The notes under the pieces were generated by a model. It saw nothing but the letters and a program-made list of their open reading frames with translations, was not told where the DNA came from and did no database searches. Position numbers and translations under genes: made by a program. A stretch of DNA of 5,893 bases from Candidatus Atribacteria bacterium (lineage in GTDB: Bacteria; Atribacterota; Phoenicimicrobiia; Phoenicimicrobiales; Stramentimicrobiaceae), in assembly GCA_016934875.1 (NCBI GenBank), contig JAFGSC010000141.1, positions 1 through 5,893 on the forward strand, in the 5' to 3' direction. Each line of letters opens with the position of its first letter. Positions within the stretch are counted from its first letter, which is position 1. Below, in pieces: positions 1-5,637 of this stretch.

Positions 1-1095
1 TTTGTATTTACTGCCAATGTAATGAATGCTAGCCAGATAACAGACAAGATATTTGATTTTGCAAGATCAATTATTGGACGTAAACACGGTGCAACTGGCT
101 ATGTGAATATATTGGCCTCACTGATTTTTGCCGGGATGACCGGTAGCGCGGTGGCAGATGCATCAGGACTAGGAATATTGGAAATCACACAGATGAAAAA
201 AGAAGGGTATGATATGCCTTTCTCTTGTGCAATAACAGCTTCTACGGCAGTCATTGGGCCAATCTTCCCACCGTCGATTCCATTTGTTATCTATGCCATG
301 CTATCGGGTGCCTCTGTGGGTAAGTTATTTTTAGGCGGGATGATTCCAGCGATTATTCTTTGTATCGTTATGGGAATCTATGTGTACTATATTTCCAAGA
401 AGCGGAGTTATCCTGTTGGGGAAAAGATTTCCTTGAAGCATTTTTTAAGTAGCACTTTTCAGGCTATACCTGCATTGATGACACCCGTTGTGCTTTTGAT
501 GGGCATTTATACGGGAATTATGACCCCAACAGAAGCCGGTGCGGTTGCGGCAGCCTACACACTCGTCATTGCATTCATTGTTTACCGAACGCTGAGCTTG
601 AAGACTTTAGGGAAAATACTGCTCAACACGATAAGAACCACGGGAACTATTTTTCTGGTTATAGCGGGTGCCTTCGGGTTCTCCTTTATTGTAACATCCG
701 AGCAAGTATCAAAAGTAGTTGTGCAGTCCATGAGTAGTATTGTAAGCAGTCCTGAAGCATTTCTAGTTACAGTGAATATTTTGTTTATCATTCTCGGTGC
801 CTTGGTGGATGTCAATGTTTCTGAGCTTGTTTTTATTCCGATTATTTTACCGCTGGTAAAATATTTTAACATTGACCTGGTTCATTTTGGTGTCATGATC
901 TGCCTGAACATGATGATCGGTCTTTTAACACCACCATTTGGCATGCTGCTTTTTGTAACTGCTGGTATCGGCAAGGTATCCATGAGGGATTTGATAAGAG
1001 AAACAATGCCGTTGATAGGGACGCTATTGGTTGCCCTGATCATTATCACTTATTTTCCTCAAACAGTATTATTCTTAGCCAATTTGATTCGATAA
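1..1095 (+). CDS. dctM: TRAP transporter large permease subunit (DctM family), 5'-truncated by window edge
   Basis: This is the large membrane subunit of a tripartite ATP-independent periplasmic (TRAP) transporter, which drives uptake of carboxylate-type solutes with an ion gradient, working with a small membrane subunit (DctQ) and a binding protein (DctP). The open frame enters from base 1, so the ATG at 22 is internal. The 364 visible residues compare with about 425-430 in the family, so roughly 60 N-terminal residues are missing. Seen directly: the hallmark FAGMTGSAVADASG (about visible residues 43-56), GPIFPPSIPFVIYA, IMTPTEAGAVAAAY, and a C-terminal NMMIGLLTPPFGMLL stretch, with many hydrophobic segments throughout. 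These motifs make the family firm. The substrate cannot be read from this subunit; family members carry C4-dicarboxylates, sialic acid, uronates and other acids. DctP and DctQ would be expected to the left of the window. No strong terminator follows the stop codon. Confidence 0.96.
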   Translation, partial: FVFTANVMNASQITDKIFDFARSIIGRKHGATGYVNILASLIFAGMTGSAVADASGLGILEITQMKKEGYDMPFSCAITASTAVIGPIFPPSIPFVIYAMLSGASVGKLFLGGMIPAIILCIVMGIYVYYISKKRSYPVGEKISLKHFLSSTFQAIPALMTPVVLLMGIYTGIMTPTEAGAVAAAYTLVIAFIVYRTLSLKTLGKILLNTIRTTGTIFLVIAGAFGFSFIVTSEQVSKVVVQSMSSIVSSPEAFLVTVNILFIILGALVDVNVSELVFIPIILPLVKYFNIDLVHFGVMICLNMMIGLLTPPFGMLLFVTAGIGKVSMRDLIRETMPLIGTLLVALIIITYFPQTVLFLANLIR

Positions 1096-1172
1096 AGTAG
1101 TATAGCTCTGAATTGAATCGTAAAAATATGAAGATGTAGAACTTTTAGACAAATAATTTTCGAAAGTTTGTA

Positions 1173-1206
1173 CGGATGCGAACTGTGCAACAGCAACAGT
1201 CATCCG
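1173..1206 (+). other. bulged inverted repeat in the TRAP-isomerase gap
   Basis: CGGATG (1173-1178) pairs with CATCCG (1201-1206). After a three-base bulge (1179-1181), ACTGT (1182-1186) pairs with ACAGT (1196-1200), leaving a nine-base loop. Eleven pairs in total are possible. It is not followed by a T-run (the next bases are AAAAGG), so it is not a classical intrinsic terminator. It may be a leader structure, an operator or chance. The rest of 1096-1375 shows no credible ORF; a TATACT at 1320-1325 resembles a -10 box but has no matching -35. Confidence 0.35.
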
Positions 1207-1360
1207 AAAAGGTTTAAAACAGTCAAAATATTTACTCAAAGGTGAATATTAAAAGTGGACTAAAGTCAAGGATTTCTACTTAATTTATGAAAAAGATCGT
1301 AATAAAGAGGGGATATAGGTATACTGTCGTTTTAGTTTAGGTATTTTGTCGAGAGGCTCG

Positions 1361-1366
1361 AGGAGG
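1361..1366 (+). promoter_or_regulatory. Shine-Dalgarno that sets the start of the isomerase-like gene
   Basis: AGGAGG lies nine bases before the ATG at 1376. The frame remains open upstream to a TTG at 1346, but that TTG lies before this site and the ten extra residues would be translated from the ribosome site itself, so the ATG at 1376 is chosen. Confidence 0.85.
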
Positions 1367-1375
1367 TTTTTGATT

Positions 1376-2824
1376 ATGAGATACGCAATGGATATGAAGG
1401 TTAACGTGAAACCTATATTTAGCCATTTGGTACACTCTGGTGTTTGGGAAGGACCATGTAGAGTCGGCAAACCTGAGGAATTAGAGCCATCCTATGAAGT
1501 TAAAATTGGAAAAGAGCAATTTCAATTATGGATGAAAGAACTCAATGAAAACTTATGCAATTCTGTAAATACTCTTGAACCGGTAACGATTCGTTTTGAT
1601 GAAACTTATGTTGTGCCGGAAAAGGAATTTGAGAAACTTGATCAAGATATCAACGAGGTAGATTTATTTTTAATCACTTATCGCGTGCCAGGAATAGAAA
1701 AATTTAAAAAACCCGTTGCCATGATCAGTTTGGGTCCTACACCGATAGATGTTGTGGGTTTTTATCGGGATATTGGCCTAGATGCTTACATGGCCCATGA
1801 CTATGATGAATTTAATGAATTGGTAAGTCTACTGCAAGTGAGGAAAGCGATTGCATATACCAGGATGCTAATATTATCTGAGACACAACAGTTTCCAGTT
1901 ACTGTAAATACCAATATTCATGATTTATATGGTCTTTACCAAAAATACGGTATAGGCAATATTCGCATCCCTTTTCGTAATGTGTTTGATGAGATTGAAA
2001 AAATGAAAACAACCCGAGATATTGAAAATTTGGCAGATTCTCTATTTAATGGCGCGACAATCTCGAATATCAAAAAAGACTGGATTATTCAGGATATAAA
2101 GTTTTATAAAGCCGTTCGGCAATTAATGGATCGCTTTGAATGTAATGCGTTTACCTGCTCTTGTTTTGGGCTGTGTGCTTCGAAATATCCCATGCGGCAT
2201 CAATGTACACCTTGTTTAACTCATTCGCTTCTAAAAGACGAAAGAATCCCATCTAGTTGTGAAGAAGATATTAATGTATTGATGGCAACGATTGTACTGA
2301 TGTATTTAACAAAACAATCGGCGTTTATGGGTAACCCTGTTCTGGTAAAAAAAGGTTCAAATAAAATTCAACAATTTGGTACCCCGGCCATCTTGTTTAA
2401 TCCAGCTCGGACTTTTGATGAAGAGGTTCTTGAGATTCATCATTCAGTACCGAGCACAAAAATGGAAGGATTTGATAACCCCCCAATGCCTTATCAACTT
2501 GGTCATTTTACCTATGAAGGATGGGGTACAAAAGTCCAGATAGATATGTCTGCTGGTAAAACTAAGATGGTGACAATGGGGCGGTTTAATCGCAATGGAG
2601 ATCGTATGATTGTTGCCCTGGGTGAAATCCTTGATTGTGTATTTGAAGAGACATTTTGCAGCCCTGTCGTTTATTACAGAATTAAAGGAGGCGTACGAGA
2701 GTTTAGGCAAGCTCTTGCCAGGGGAAGTTACGGACACCACCTGGCAATTGTTTATGGAGACCATATAGAAGATATCAAAAAGCTTGCTGAAATTGTTCAT
2801 TTCGATGTTGAAGTACACAAATAA
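1376..2824 (+). CDS. L-fucose isomerase-like protein (FucI/AraA-type fold), substrate unknown
   Basis: A 482-residue protein resembling the diverse L-fucose/arabinose isomerase-related group (COG2407-like), whose members are metal-dependent aldose-ketose isomerases, probably cytosolic as no signal or membrane segment is seen. The N-terminal half (about 1-250) has alternating alpha/beta character. The C-terminal half carries the family landmarks: SCEEDIN (294-300), then a hydrophobic helix and LTKQSAFMGNP (311-321), HHSVPSTKM (355-363), and near the end YGHHLAIVYGDH (452-463). E296 is the likely metal ligand. By spacing, the second acidic ligand of E. coli FucI (Asp361, 24 residues after Glu337) falls on N320, a notable change. 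Six cysteines cluster at 256-280 (C256, C261, C263, C267, C277, C280), followed by C295, which is unusual for an isomerase. It sits between a TRAP transporter and dehydrogenase genes, fitting sugar or sugar-acid catabolism. Fold assignment is fairly secure; isomerase activity is inference, and a non-isomerase role is possible. Confidence 0.72.
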   Translation: MRYAMDMKVNVKPIFSHLVHSGVWEGPCRVGKPEELEPSYEVKIGKEQFQLWMKELNENLCNSVNTLEPVTIRFDETYVVPEKEFEKLDQDINEVDLFLITYRVPGIEKFKKPVAMISLGPTPIDVVGFYRDIGLDAYMAHDYDEFNELVSLLQVRKAIAYTRMLILSETQQFPVTVNTNIHDLYGLYQKYGIGNIRIPFRNVFDEIEKMKTTRDIENLADSLFNGATISNIKKDWIIQDIKFYKAVRQLMDRFECNAFTCSCFGLCASKYPMRHQCTPCLTHSLLKDERIPSSCEEDINVLMATIVLMYLTKQSAFMGNPVLVKKGSNKIQQFGTPAILFNPARTFDEEVLEIHHSVPSTKMEGFDNPPMPYQLGHFTYEGWGTKVQIDMSAGKTKMVTMGRFNRNGDRMIVALGEILDCVFEETFCSPVVYYRIKGGVREFRQALARGSYGHHLAIVYGDHIEDIKKLAEIVHFDVEVHK

Positions 2825-2877
2825 GATTCTTTTTTGAATGCCAGTCAAGGTATTCTTTAATATAGTTATAGTCAAAT

Positions 2878-2913
2878 ATTGCACTTATTCATCAGAAATT
2901 GATGAGCAATTTT
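2878..2913 (+). terminator. weak terminator-like hairpin after the isomerase-like gene
   Basis: ATTGC (2878-2882) pairs with GCAAT (2906-2910) and TCATCA (2889-2894) with TGATGA (2900-2905, loop 2895-2899), with a six-base bulge (2883-2888) on the left arm. A short TTT run (2911-2913) follows. The bulge and short T-run make it a poor intrinsic terminator; it may only attenuate read-through into the dehydrogenase genes. Confidence 0.3.
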
Positions 2914-2941
2914 ATAGAATCAGTTGATTTCTTCTTATAAT
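2913..2941 (+). promoter_or_regulatory. candidate promoter for the dehydrogenase pair
   Basis: A perfect TATAAT lies at 2936-2941, directly after the weak hairpin and about 110 bases before the dehydrogenase start. The best -35 at 17-base spacing (2913-2918, TATAGA) matches TTGACA at only three positions and there is no TG extension, so strength would depend on an activator or the call may be chance in AT-rich DNA. A second candidate is TTGGCA at 2988-2993, but it lacks a good -10. Confidence 0.35.
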
Positions 2942-3035
2942 GGAGCATGTGAATCACGGTGCAGAATAATCAGGAAGAGCAACAATATTGGCAGATACAG
3001 ATAAAATGAATAGTGATTTTAGTTTTTAAATATTT

Positions 3036-3041
3036 AGGAGG
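3036..3041 (+). promoter_or_regulatory. Shine-Dalgarno of the zinc dehydrogenase gene
   Basis: AGGAGG is nine bases before the ATG at 3051. A nearer ATG at 3043 is out of frame, only one base from the site, and opens just three codons (ATGACGAGA then TGA overlapping the real start), so it is unlikely to be the main start. Confidence 0.8.
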
Positions 3042-3050
3042 CATGACGAG

Positions 3051-4082
3051 ATGAAAGCTTTAGTAAAATATAGTGAAGAATCAGGTGCTTATAAAGTTCA
3101 GGACGTTGAAATTCCCAAAATAGGACCCCATGATGTACTGGTGAAAATTAAAACGACCGCCATCTGTGGTACAGATCTATCTATTCTATACAATAAGTAT
3201 ATCGGACGTAAGCCGGTACCGATTCCAATTATTGTTGGGCATGAAGCTGCTGGAATCATTGCAGATATCGGTAAGGAAGTGAGAGATTTAAAAATAAATG
3301 ATCGAGTGGTGATAGAGCCTTTGCAGGGTTGTGGAAAATGTATCGATTGTAAATTAGGAAATAAAAATATGTGCCATGATTGGGAACACCTGGGAATTAC
3401 CTGTGATGGTACTTTTGCAGAATATATTGCAGTTTCAGAGGATGCAGCGCATAAATTACCAGAAAACGTTTCCTTTAAAAACGCCTCTTGCTTAGAACCT
3501 ATTGGTTTAACTGTTAGATCCTTAGAGCATGTTGCGCCGGTATTGGGTGATAGGGCAGTCATTATAGGGCCAGGCAAGATAGGACTTTTCCATTTACAAG
3601 CCTTAAAGGCGTCAGGAGTCACAGAGGTTTTCGTGATAGGGCTCGATCAGGATAAAAAAAGATTTGAAATTGCCGAGCAATTGGGTGCTGATTTTATCAT
3701 CAATGGAAGTAAAGAAGATCCAATTAAAAAGGTGATGGATATAACTAAAGGTAGAGGAGTCGATGTGGTCATTGAAACTGCTAATTCACCAAAATGTTTT
3801 TCAATGGCTATTGAAGTAGCAGGACCTAAAGCACGGGTCTCTACTTTTGGATTGTACCCTGAAGCAACCATTGCTCCGGTGAGTGTCATAAGGAAGGGAT
3901 TAACAATTTTCGGAGACGTAGCACTTCTGACCAAACACTTTATTAGAGCGATTCGCTGGATAGAGATTGGCAAGGTATTAGCTGAGCCCGTGATTACACA
4001 TAGTTTTCCCTTAGAAGAGGCAGAAGTAGCCATCCGGGTTTTTAAAGAAGGAGAAGAGGGAGCAGTTATTTTGGAAAATTAA
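3051..4082 (+). CDS. zinc-dependent medium-chain alcohol/polyol dehydrogenase (sorbitol/threonine dehydrogenase type)
   Basis: A full-length 343-residue cytosolic MDR-family enzyme that oxidises a secondary hydroxyl of a polyol, sugar or hydroxy acid with NAD(P). Catalytic zinc ligands are visible as C39 (ICGTD), H64-E65 (VGHEAAG) and E149 (LEPIG). The structural zinc site is complete: C94, C97, C100 and C108. The Rossmann fold begins near 168 with GPGKIG (173-178), and the acidic D199 at the end of the second strand favours NAD over NADP. Length and domain order are normal for L-iditol/sorbitol, galactitol-phosphate or threonine dehydrogenases; the residues visible do not separate these substrates. 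The downstream Gfo/Idh/MocA gene starts 11 bases after the stop, and its ribosome site overlaps the stop codon, so the two are co-translated. A 226-base gap with a possible promoter separates it from the isomerase-like gene. Family is certain; substrate unknown. Confidence 0.95.
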   Translation: MKALVKYSEESGAYKVQDVEIPKIGPHDVLVKIKTTAICGTDLSILYNKYIGRKPVPIPIIVGHEAAGIIADIGKEVRDLKINDRVVIEPLQGCGKCIDCKLGNKNMCHDWEHLGITCDGTFAEYIAVSEDAAHKLPENVSFKNASCLEPIGLTVRSLEHVAPVLGDRAVIIGPGKIGLFHLQALKASGVTEVFVIGLDQDKKRFEIAEQLGADFIINGSKEDPIKKVMDITKGRGVDVVIETANSPKCFSMAIEVAGPKARVSTFGLYPEATIAPVSVIRKGLTIFGDVALLTKHFIRAIRWIEIGKVLAEPVITHSFPLEEAEVAIRVFKEGEEGAVILEN

Positions 4083-4087
4083 AGGAG
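4081..4087 (+). promoter_or_regulatory. Shine-Dalgarno overlapping the upstream stop, sets the Gfo/Idh/MocA start
   Basis: AAAGGAG begins within the TAA stop (4080-4082) of the dehydrogenase gene. It is six bases before the ATG at 4094 and three before an in-frame TTG at 4091. The ATG has the better spacing and codon, so it is preferred; the alternative would add one residue. The overlap points to translational coupling. Confidence 0.8.
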
Positions 4088-4093
4088 TATTTG

Positions 4094-5179
4094 ATGACTA
4101 AGCCTAGACTTGCAGTTTTAGGACTTTCACACGGCTATAAATTCGTTAAAAGATTATTGACTTGTAACTTTGCAAAACTGGTAGCAGTAGCAGATATTTC
4201 AATCGAAACTGCACTAAAGTCATATAGTGTGGATGAATCAGAAGTCAGTGAAAAGTCAAGATTAAAAGATCTGGATATTAAGATATTCAAAGATTACAAG
4301 GATTTATTAACAGAGATGGCAAACGAGGTAGATGGTGTAATTGCTGCTTTACCCAATGATTTACATGTGGAAGTCACAGAGGAATCAGCCAAATACGGAG
4401 TTCCCCTAATGCTGGAAAAACCAATCGCTTCCACAATTTCTGAAGGAAAGCGAATATGTGAGATTGTAAGCCAATCTCACATTAAATTTATGGTAGCACA
4501 CCATAGACGTTTTTCAAAATTAGTTAATCGTTCTAGAGATGCAGTAAGAAGGGGAGAATTGGGGAAAGTAATTGGCGCGAACGTTTTATGGGTTGGGAAA
4601 AAACCTGACGAATATTTTGAGCGTTCTTGGCGAATAGATAAAACATATGGTGGCCCTCTTTTAATCAATACGATTCATGATGTCGATGATCTTCGCTATA
4701 TCATTGGGGAAATAGACAGAGTCCAAGCGTATACCACTAATCAATTTAGGGGAAATCAAGTCGAAGATGCTGGAGTCATCATTATCCAATTTAAGAACGG
4801 AGCCCTAGCAACTATCTTTCTAACGGATGATTGTCCTTCCCCTTGGTTTTACGAAGCCTGTACTCAGGAATATTCTTTTTTTTATCCAAGTCATTTTGAT
4901 TGCTATTACTTCTTCGGGGAAAAGGCTAGTCTGGCGTTTCCTTCTATGACCTTATTCTCCTATGAGAAAGAATTCGGTGAGGGTTGGCATCGGCCATTGC
5001 ATAGGCAAAATCTTTTAGTTGAGCGTTCTGATGTTTTGGAAGAAGAGTTGAAGCATTTTTGTGATTTAATTATGGGAAAGACAGAATCTAGAATGACAGC
5101 AGATGATGCATTTGAAACACTCCGAGTCATTGATGCAATTAAAAGATCGACCCAAAGCGGAAAAAGTGTTCGTTTGTAA
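4094..5179 (+). CDS. Gfo/Idh/MocA-family NAD(P)-dependent oxidoreductase
   Basis: A 361-residue soluble oxidoreductase of the glucose-fructose/inositol dehydrogenase family, which typically oxidises a ring hydroxyl of a sugar, sugar acid or cyclitol. The N-terminal Rossmann domain (about 1-125) has a shortened glycine motif GLSHG (10-14), an acidic D34 after the second strand, ALPNDLH (85-91) and the diagnostic EKP (108-110), whose lysine is catalytic. The C-terminal domain contains AHHRR (135-139), GGPLLINTIHDVDDLRY (186-202) with the probable catalytic H195, and an aromatic-rich stretch near 255-275 before KASLAFPSMTL. The usual Asp four residues before the histidine is I191, as in the GGPLLIN-x-IHD-type subgroup I recall from this family. 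Length is normal. It is coupled to the zinc dehydrogenase, suggesting successive redox steps on one substrate. Family is certain; substrate is not recognisable. Confidence 0.93.
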   Translation: MTKPRLAVLGLSHGYKFVKRLLTCNFAKLVAVADISIETALKSYSVDESEVSEKSRLKDLDIKIFKDYKDLLTEMANEVDGVIAALPNDLHVEVTEESAKYGVPLMLEKPIASTISEGKRICEIVSQSHIKFMVAHHRRFSKLVNRSRDAVRRGELGKVIGANVLWVGKKPDEYFERSWRIDKTYGGPLLINTIHDVDDLRYIIGEIDRVQAYTTNQFRGNQVEDAGVIIIQFKNGALATIFLTDDCPSPWFYEACTQEYSFFYPSHFDCYYFFGEKASLAFPSMTLFSYEKEFGEGWHRPLHRQNLLVERSDVLEEELKHFCDLIMGKTESRMTADDAFETLRVIDAIKRSTQSGKSVRL

Positions 5180-5229
5180 TCAACATGATTTTGGCATTTT
5201 TATAAAAATAATTGTTTTATGTATGTTGA
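5180..5229 (+). repeat. nested inverted repeats between the Gfo/Idh/MocA gene and the small ORF
   Basis: TCAACAT (5180-5186) and ATGTTGA (5223-5229) form a 7-base inverted repeat. Inside it is a perfect 14-base palindrome, ATTTTTATAAAAAT (5196-5209). The right arm overlaps the TTGACA of the candidate promoter at 5226. The AT palindrome could arise by chance in such AT-rich DNA; the arrangement would also suit a regulator-binding site. Confidence 0.3.
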
Positions 5230-5255
5230 CATTGGTAAAAATTTGTGATAGTAAT
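5226..5255 (+). promoter_or_regulatory. candidate sigma-A promoter with inverted repeat
   Basis: A perfect TTGACA (5226-5231) is followed, at 18-base spacing, by AGTAAT (5250-5255), which matches TATAAT at four positions. ATTGGT (5231-5236) and ACCAAT (5258-5263) form an inverted repeat bracketing the -10 region, a possible operator. It would transcribe the small ORF remnant at 5290 and the hairpins beyond. Confidence 0.4.
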
Positions 5256-5289
5256 TAACCAATAAAATGATAAGGAGTCTTATTAAAAA

Positions 5290-5371
5290 ATGCTAAGGAA
5301 ACAGATCCAGGAATTATTTAGTTTTAGCTTTTGCTATTATTATTATTTTACCTGTGATGTTTATGCCTTAG
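5290..5371 (+). pseudogene. frameshifted small hydrophobic ORF (gene remnant or microprotein)
   Basis: An ATG at 5290 follows AAGGAG (5272-5277, 12 bases away, rather long). The uninterrupted frame gives 29 residues beginning MLRKQIQ and ending at TAA 5377-5379, turning into an unlikely SFCYYYYFTC run. The +1 frame from about 5309 instead encodes a clean membrane segment, NYLVLAFAIIIILPVMFMP, ending at TAG 5369-5371. Dropping one G from the GG at 5310-5311 would join the two into a 26-residue peptide with a basic N-terminus and one membrane helix, like the start of a transporter or a small membrane peptide. It may be a decayed transporter start, a sequencing error in a real microprotein, or chance. 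Product unknown. Confidence 0.35.
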
Positions 5372-5398
5372 TATCGTAACATAAACTATCAAGAATTA

Positions 5399-5436
5399 GA
5401 TACCATAGGCATAGACATCAAGATGCCTATGGTATC
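5399..5436 (+). other. 14-bp perfect hairpin, first of two in tandem
   Basis: GATACCATAGGCAT (5399-5412) pairs perfectly with ATGCCTATGGTATC (5423-5436) around a ten-base loop. A T-rich but interrupted stretch (TTATATTTATAT) follows, so it could act as a weak terminator, as an mRNA 3'-end stabiliser or as a protein-binding inverted repeat. It lies 15 bases upstream of a stronger terminator. Confidence 0.6.
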
Positions 5437-5451
5437 TTTATATTTATATAT

Positions 5452-5488
5452 AAAGGGCTATAGGTTTTTTTATCTATAGCCCTTTTTT
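5452..5488 (+). terminator. rho-independent terminator
   Basis: AAAGGGCTATAG (5452-5463) pairs perfectly with CTATAGCCCTTT (5474-5485) around a ten-base T-rich loop, and the right arm runs into a six-T tract (5483-5488). The T-tract polarity is for + strand transcription. It should end transcripts from the dehydrogenase operon and the small ORF, and isolates the AroE-like gene as a separate unit. Confidence 0.82.
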
Positions 5489-5572
5489 ATTTCGTTTCTT
5501 AATGTTACAGAGAGAAAAAGAAGAGATTAGAAATGAAAATCTGTTTTTTTGGGAGCTTGTATGGTAATAAAA

Positions 5573-5602
5573 TTGATCTGTAGAAAGTTTAAGTGTCATA
5601 AA
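5573..5602 (+). promoter_or_regulatory. candidate promoter for the AroE-like gene
   Basis: TTGATC (5573-5578) and CATAAA (5597-5602), each matching consensus at four positions, are 18 bases apart, with a TG at 5594-5595 giving an extended -10. It lies between the terminator and the gene, where a promoter is expected. Otherwise 5489-5623 shows only a 16-codon ORF at 5533, without support. Confidence 0.35.
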
Positions 5603-5623
5603 AAAAATGAAAATCAATGGTAA

Positions 5624-5630
5624 AAGGAGG
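5624..5630 (+). promoter_or_regulatory. Shine-Dalgarno of the AroE-like gene
   Basis: AAGGAGG lies seven bases before the ATG at 5638. An in-frame TTG directly precedes that ATG at 5635, but the ATG is at better spacing and is preferred. Confidence 0.85.
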
Positions 5631-5637
5631 TAAATTG

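Noticed and set aside
1086..1119. GATTC/GAATC arms just after the transporter stop as a terminator
   Set aside because: Only five base pairs with a 24-base loop; too weak to support.
1163..1309. Possible degraded coding sequence in the gap (frames reading KVCTDANCATATVIRKG and FYLIYEKDRNKEG)
   Set aside because: Interrupted by a stop, no start with a ribosome site, and no family recognised; frame openness of this length is expected by chance.
1346..1375. Ten-residue N-terminal extension of the isomerase-like protein from TTG at 1346
   Set aside because: It would translate through the AGGAGG at 1361-1366, which is ideally placed for the ATG at 1376, and no ribosome site precedes the TTG.
2444..2884. 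Minus-strand open frame of 146 codons overlapping the end of the isomerase-like gene
   Set aside because: It is a shadow of a well-supported + strand gene and has no recognisable motifs.
3043..3054. Three-codon ORF (ATG ACG AGA TGA) overlapping the zinc dehydrogenase start
   Set aside because: Its ATG is only one base from AGGAGG, too close for efficient initiation; probably chance.
3098..3622. Minus-strand open frame of 174 codons within the zinc dehydrogenase gene
   Set aside because: Fully antisense to a gene with complete catalytic and structural zinc motifs; composition is not protein-like.
5533..5583. 16-residue ORF beginning MKICFFGSLYG
   Set aside because: No convincing ribosome site, very short, and no recognisable protein similarity.
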